DNA from: JBGTLA01 sp041744375 | GTDB lineage: Bacteria; Actinomycetota; Acidimicrobiia; Spongiisociales; ZC4RG35 | Assembly: GCA_041744375.1 (NCBI GenBank) | Contig: JBGTLA010000106.1 | Location: 1 to 6,194, forward strand | Length of the DNA: 6,194 nt | Reading direction: 5' to 3' | In this document: positions 5,769 through 6,194 of the stretch, piece after piece | Layout: each line of letters opens with the position of its first letter | Numbering within the stretch: position 1 is the stretch's first letter | Notes under the pieces: generated by a model | Database searches by the model: none | Told to the model about the DNA's origin: nothing | Seen by the model: the letters and a program-made list of their open reading frames with translations, nothing else | Position numbers and translations under genes: made by a program

Positions 5769-6194
5769 ATGAACAATCCAGCCGCCATCGGATTCTTCGA
5801 CTCGGGCATCGGGGGCCTCGGGGTCCTGTCCGCAACCCGCCGGCTTCTGCCCCGCTCCGACTTCTTCTATCTGGCCGACCACGCCTACGCCCCTTACGGC
5901 ATCCGATCGCTGACCGAGGTCGAGCAGCGGGCCGACGAGATCACGAGGTGGATGATCGACCAGGGCTGCGGTGTGGTGACCATCGCCTGCAACACGGCCT
6001 CGGCGGCAGCGCTCCACCCCTTGCGAGCCGCCTACCCCGACATCACGTTCGTGGGCATGGAGCCGGCCCTCAAACCGGCCGTAGCCGCCACACACCGGCA
6101 ACGGGTGGGTGTGGTGGCCACGGCCGCCACCTTCCAGGGCGCCCTCTTCTCGTCGGTGGTCGGCCGCTTCGCCGCCGACGTCGACGTCGTCACC
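5769..6194 (+). CDS. murI: Glutamate racemase MurI (3' end missing)
   Basis: Cofactor-independent racemase that converts L-glutamate to D-glutamate for peptidoglycan precursor synthesis in the cytoplasm. The 142 codons visible are roughly the N-terminal half of a family of about 260-280 residues; the frame is open to the last base. Seen: FFDSGIGGLGVL with the first-domain acid D11, LADHAYAPYG (35-44), where most homologues have a GDTA..PYG form, and ACNTAS with the catalytic cysteine C74 (codon 5988-5990). The stretch VGMEPALKPA has MEP where many family members have IEP. The second catalytic cysteine (GCTHYP motif) would lie beyond the window. ATG 5769 is the only sensible start: an ATG at 5758 is out of frame. 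The ribosome site is weak (GGGG at 5760-5763). It diverges from the dehydrogenase gene. Confidence 0.94.
   Translation, partial: MNNPAAIGFFDSGIGGLGVLSATRRLLPRSDFFYLADHAYAPYGIRSLTEVEQRADEITRWMIDQGCGVVTIACNTASAAALHPLRAAYPDITFVGMEPALKPAVAATHRQRVGVVATAATFQGALFSSVVGRFAADVDVVT

Noticed and set aside
5701..5835. A 45-residue N-terminal extension of the dehydrogenase
   Set aside because: It would overlap murI, its residues do not resemble an SDR or a signal peptide, and AGGAGG marks ATG 5700.
5490..6101. Minus-strand open frame (203 codons) opposite murI and the start of the dehydrogenase gene
   Set aside because: murI on the plus strand has clear catalytic motifs, and this frame has none.

Overview
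The window is GC-rich and densely coded, with gaps of 3 to 83 bases. It looks chromosomal and comes from a high-GC actinobacterium (Actinomycetota). The closest family resemblances I can recall are mycobacterial: the LysA has the actinobacterial form (YAAKAF, HGNNKS and CESGD motifs), and the rhodanese and SufE-like pair resembles SseA and its neighbour in Mycobacterium tuberculosis. Several proteins diverge enough from those that a less-studied lineage, such as an Acidimicrobiia-like one, is plausible. That placement is inference.

Layout. (1) Bases 1-2459, plus strand: the C-terminal two thirds of an acetyl-CoA-synthetase-like AMP-forming ligase, then lysA (diaminopimelate decarboxylase), overlapping by four bases (GTGA). 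(2) Bases 2492-3949, minus strand: a two-gene operon of sseA (thiosulfate sulfurtransferase) and a DJ-1/PfpI protein resembling isonitrile hydratase, 3 bases apart; it converges on lysA. (3) Bases 4033-4927, plus strand: a SufE-like sulfur acceptor and an SRPBCC-fold protein, divergent from sseA across an 83-base spacer. (4) Bases 4936-5700, minus strand: a short-chain dehydrogenase of the type II 3-hydroxyacyl-CoA dehydrogenase kind. It converges on the SRPBCC gene, and a perfect hairpin at the junction contains both stop codons. (5) Bases 5769-6194, plus strand: the N-terminal half of murI (glutamate racemase), cut by the window edge.

How the genes relate. lysA and murI both feed peptidoglycan synthesis (lysA also makes lysine) but belong to separate units. 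SseA and SufE handle persulfide sulfur, so their shared control region suggests a small sulfur-transfer locus, with the DJ-1 and SRPBCC proteins as uncharacterised partners. The AMP-forming ligase and the dehydrogenase are acyl-CoA enzymes.

I saw no RNA genes, mobile elements, CRISPR arrays, prophage or defence genes. I do not see a convincing undescribed system. The points most worth checking are the stop-codon hairpin, the divergent sulfur locus and the coupled isonitrile-hydratase-like gene.
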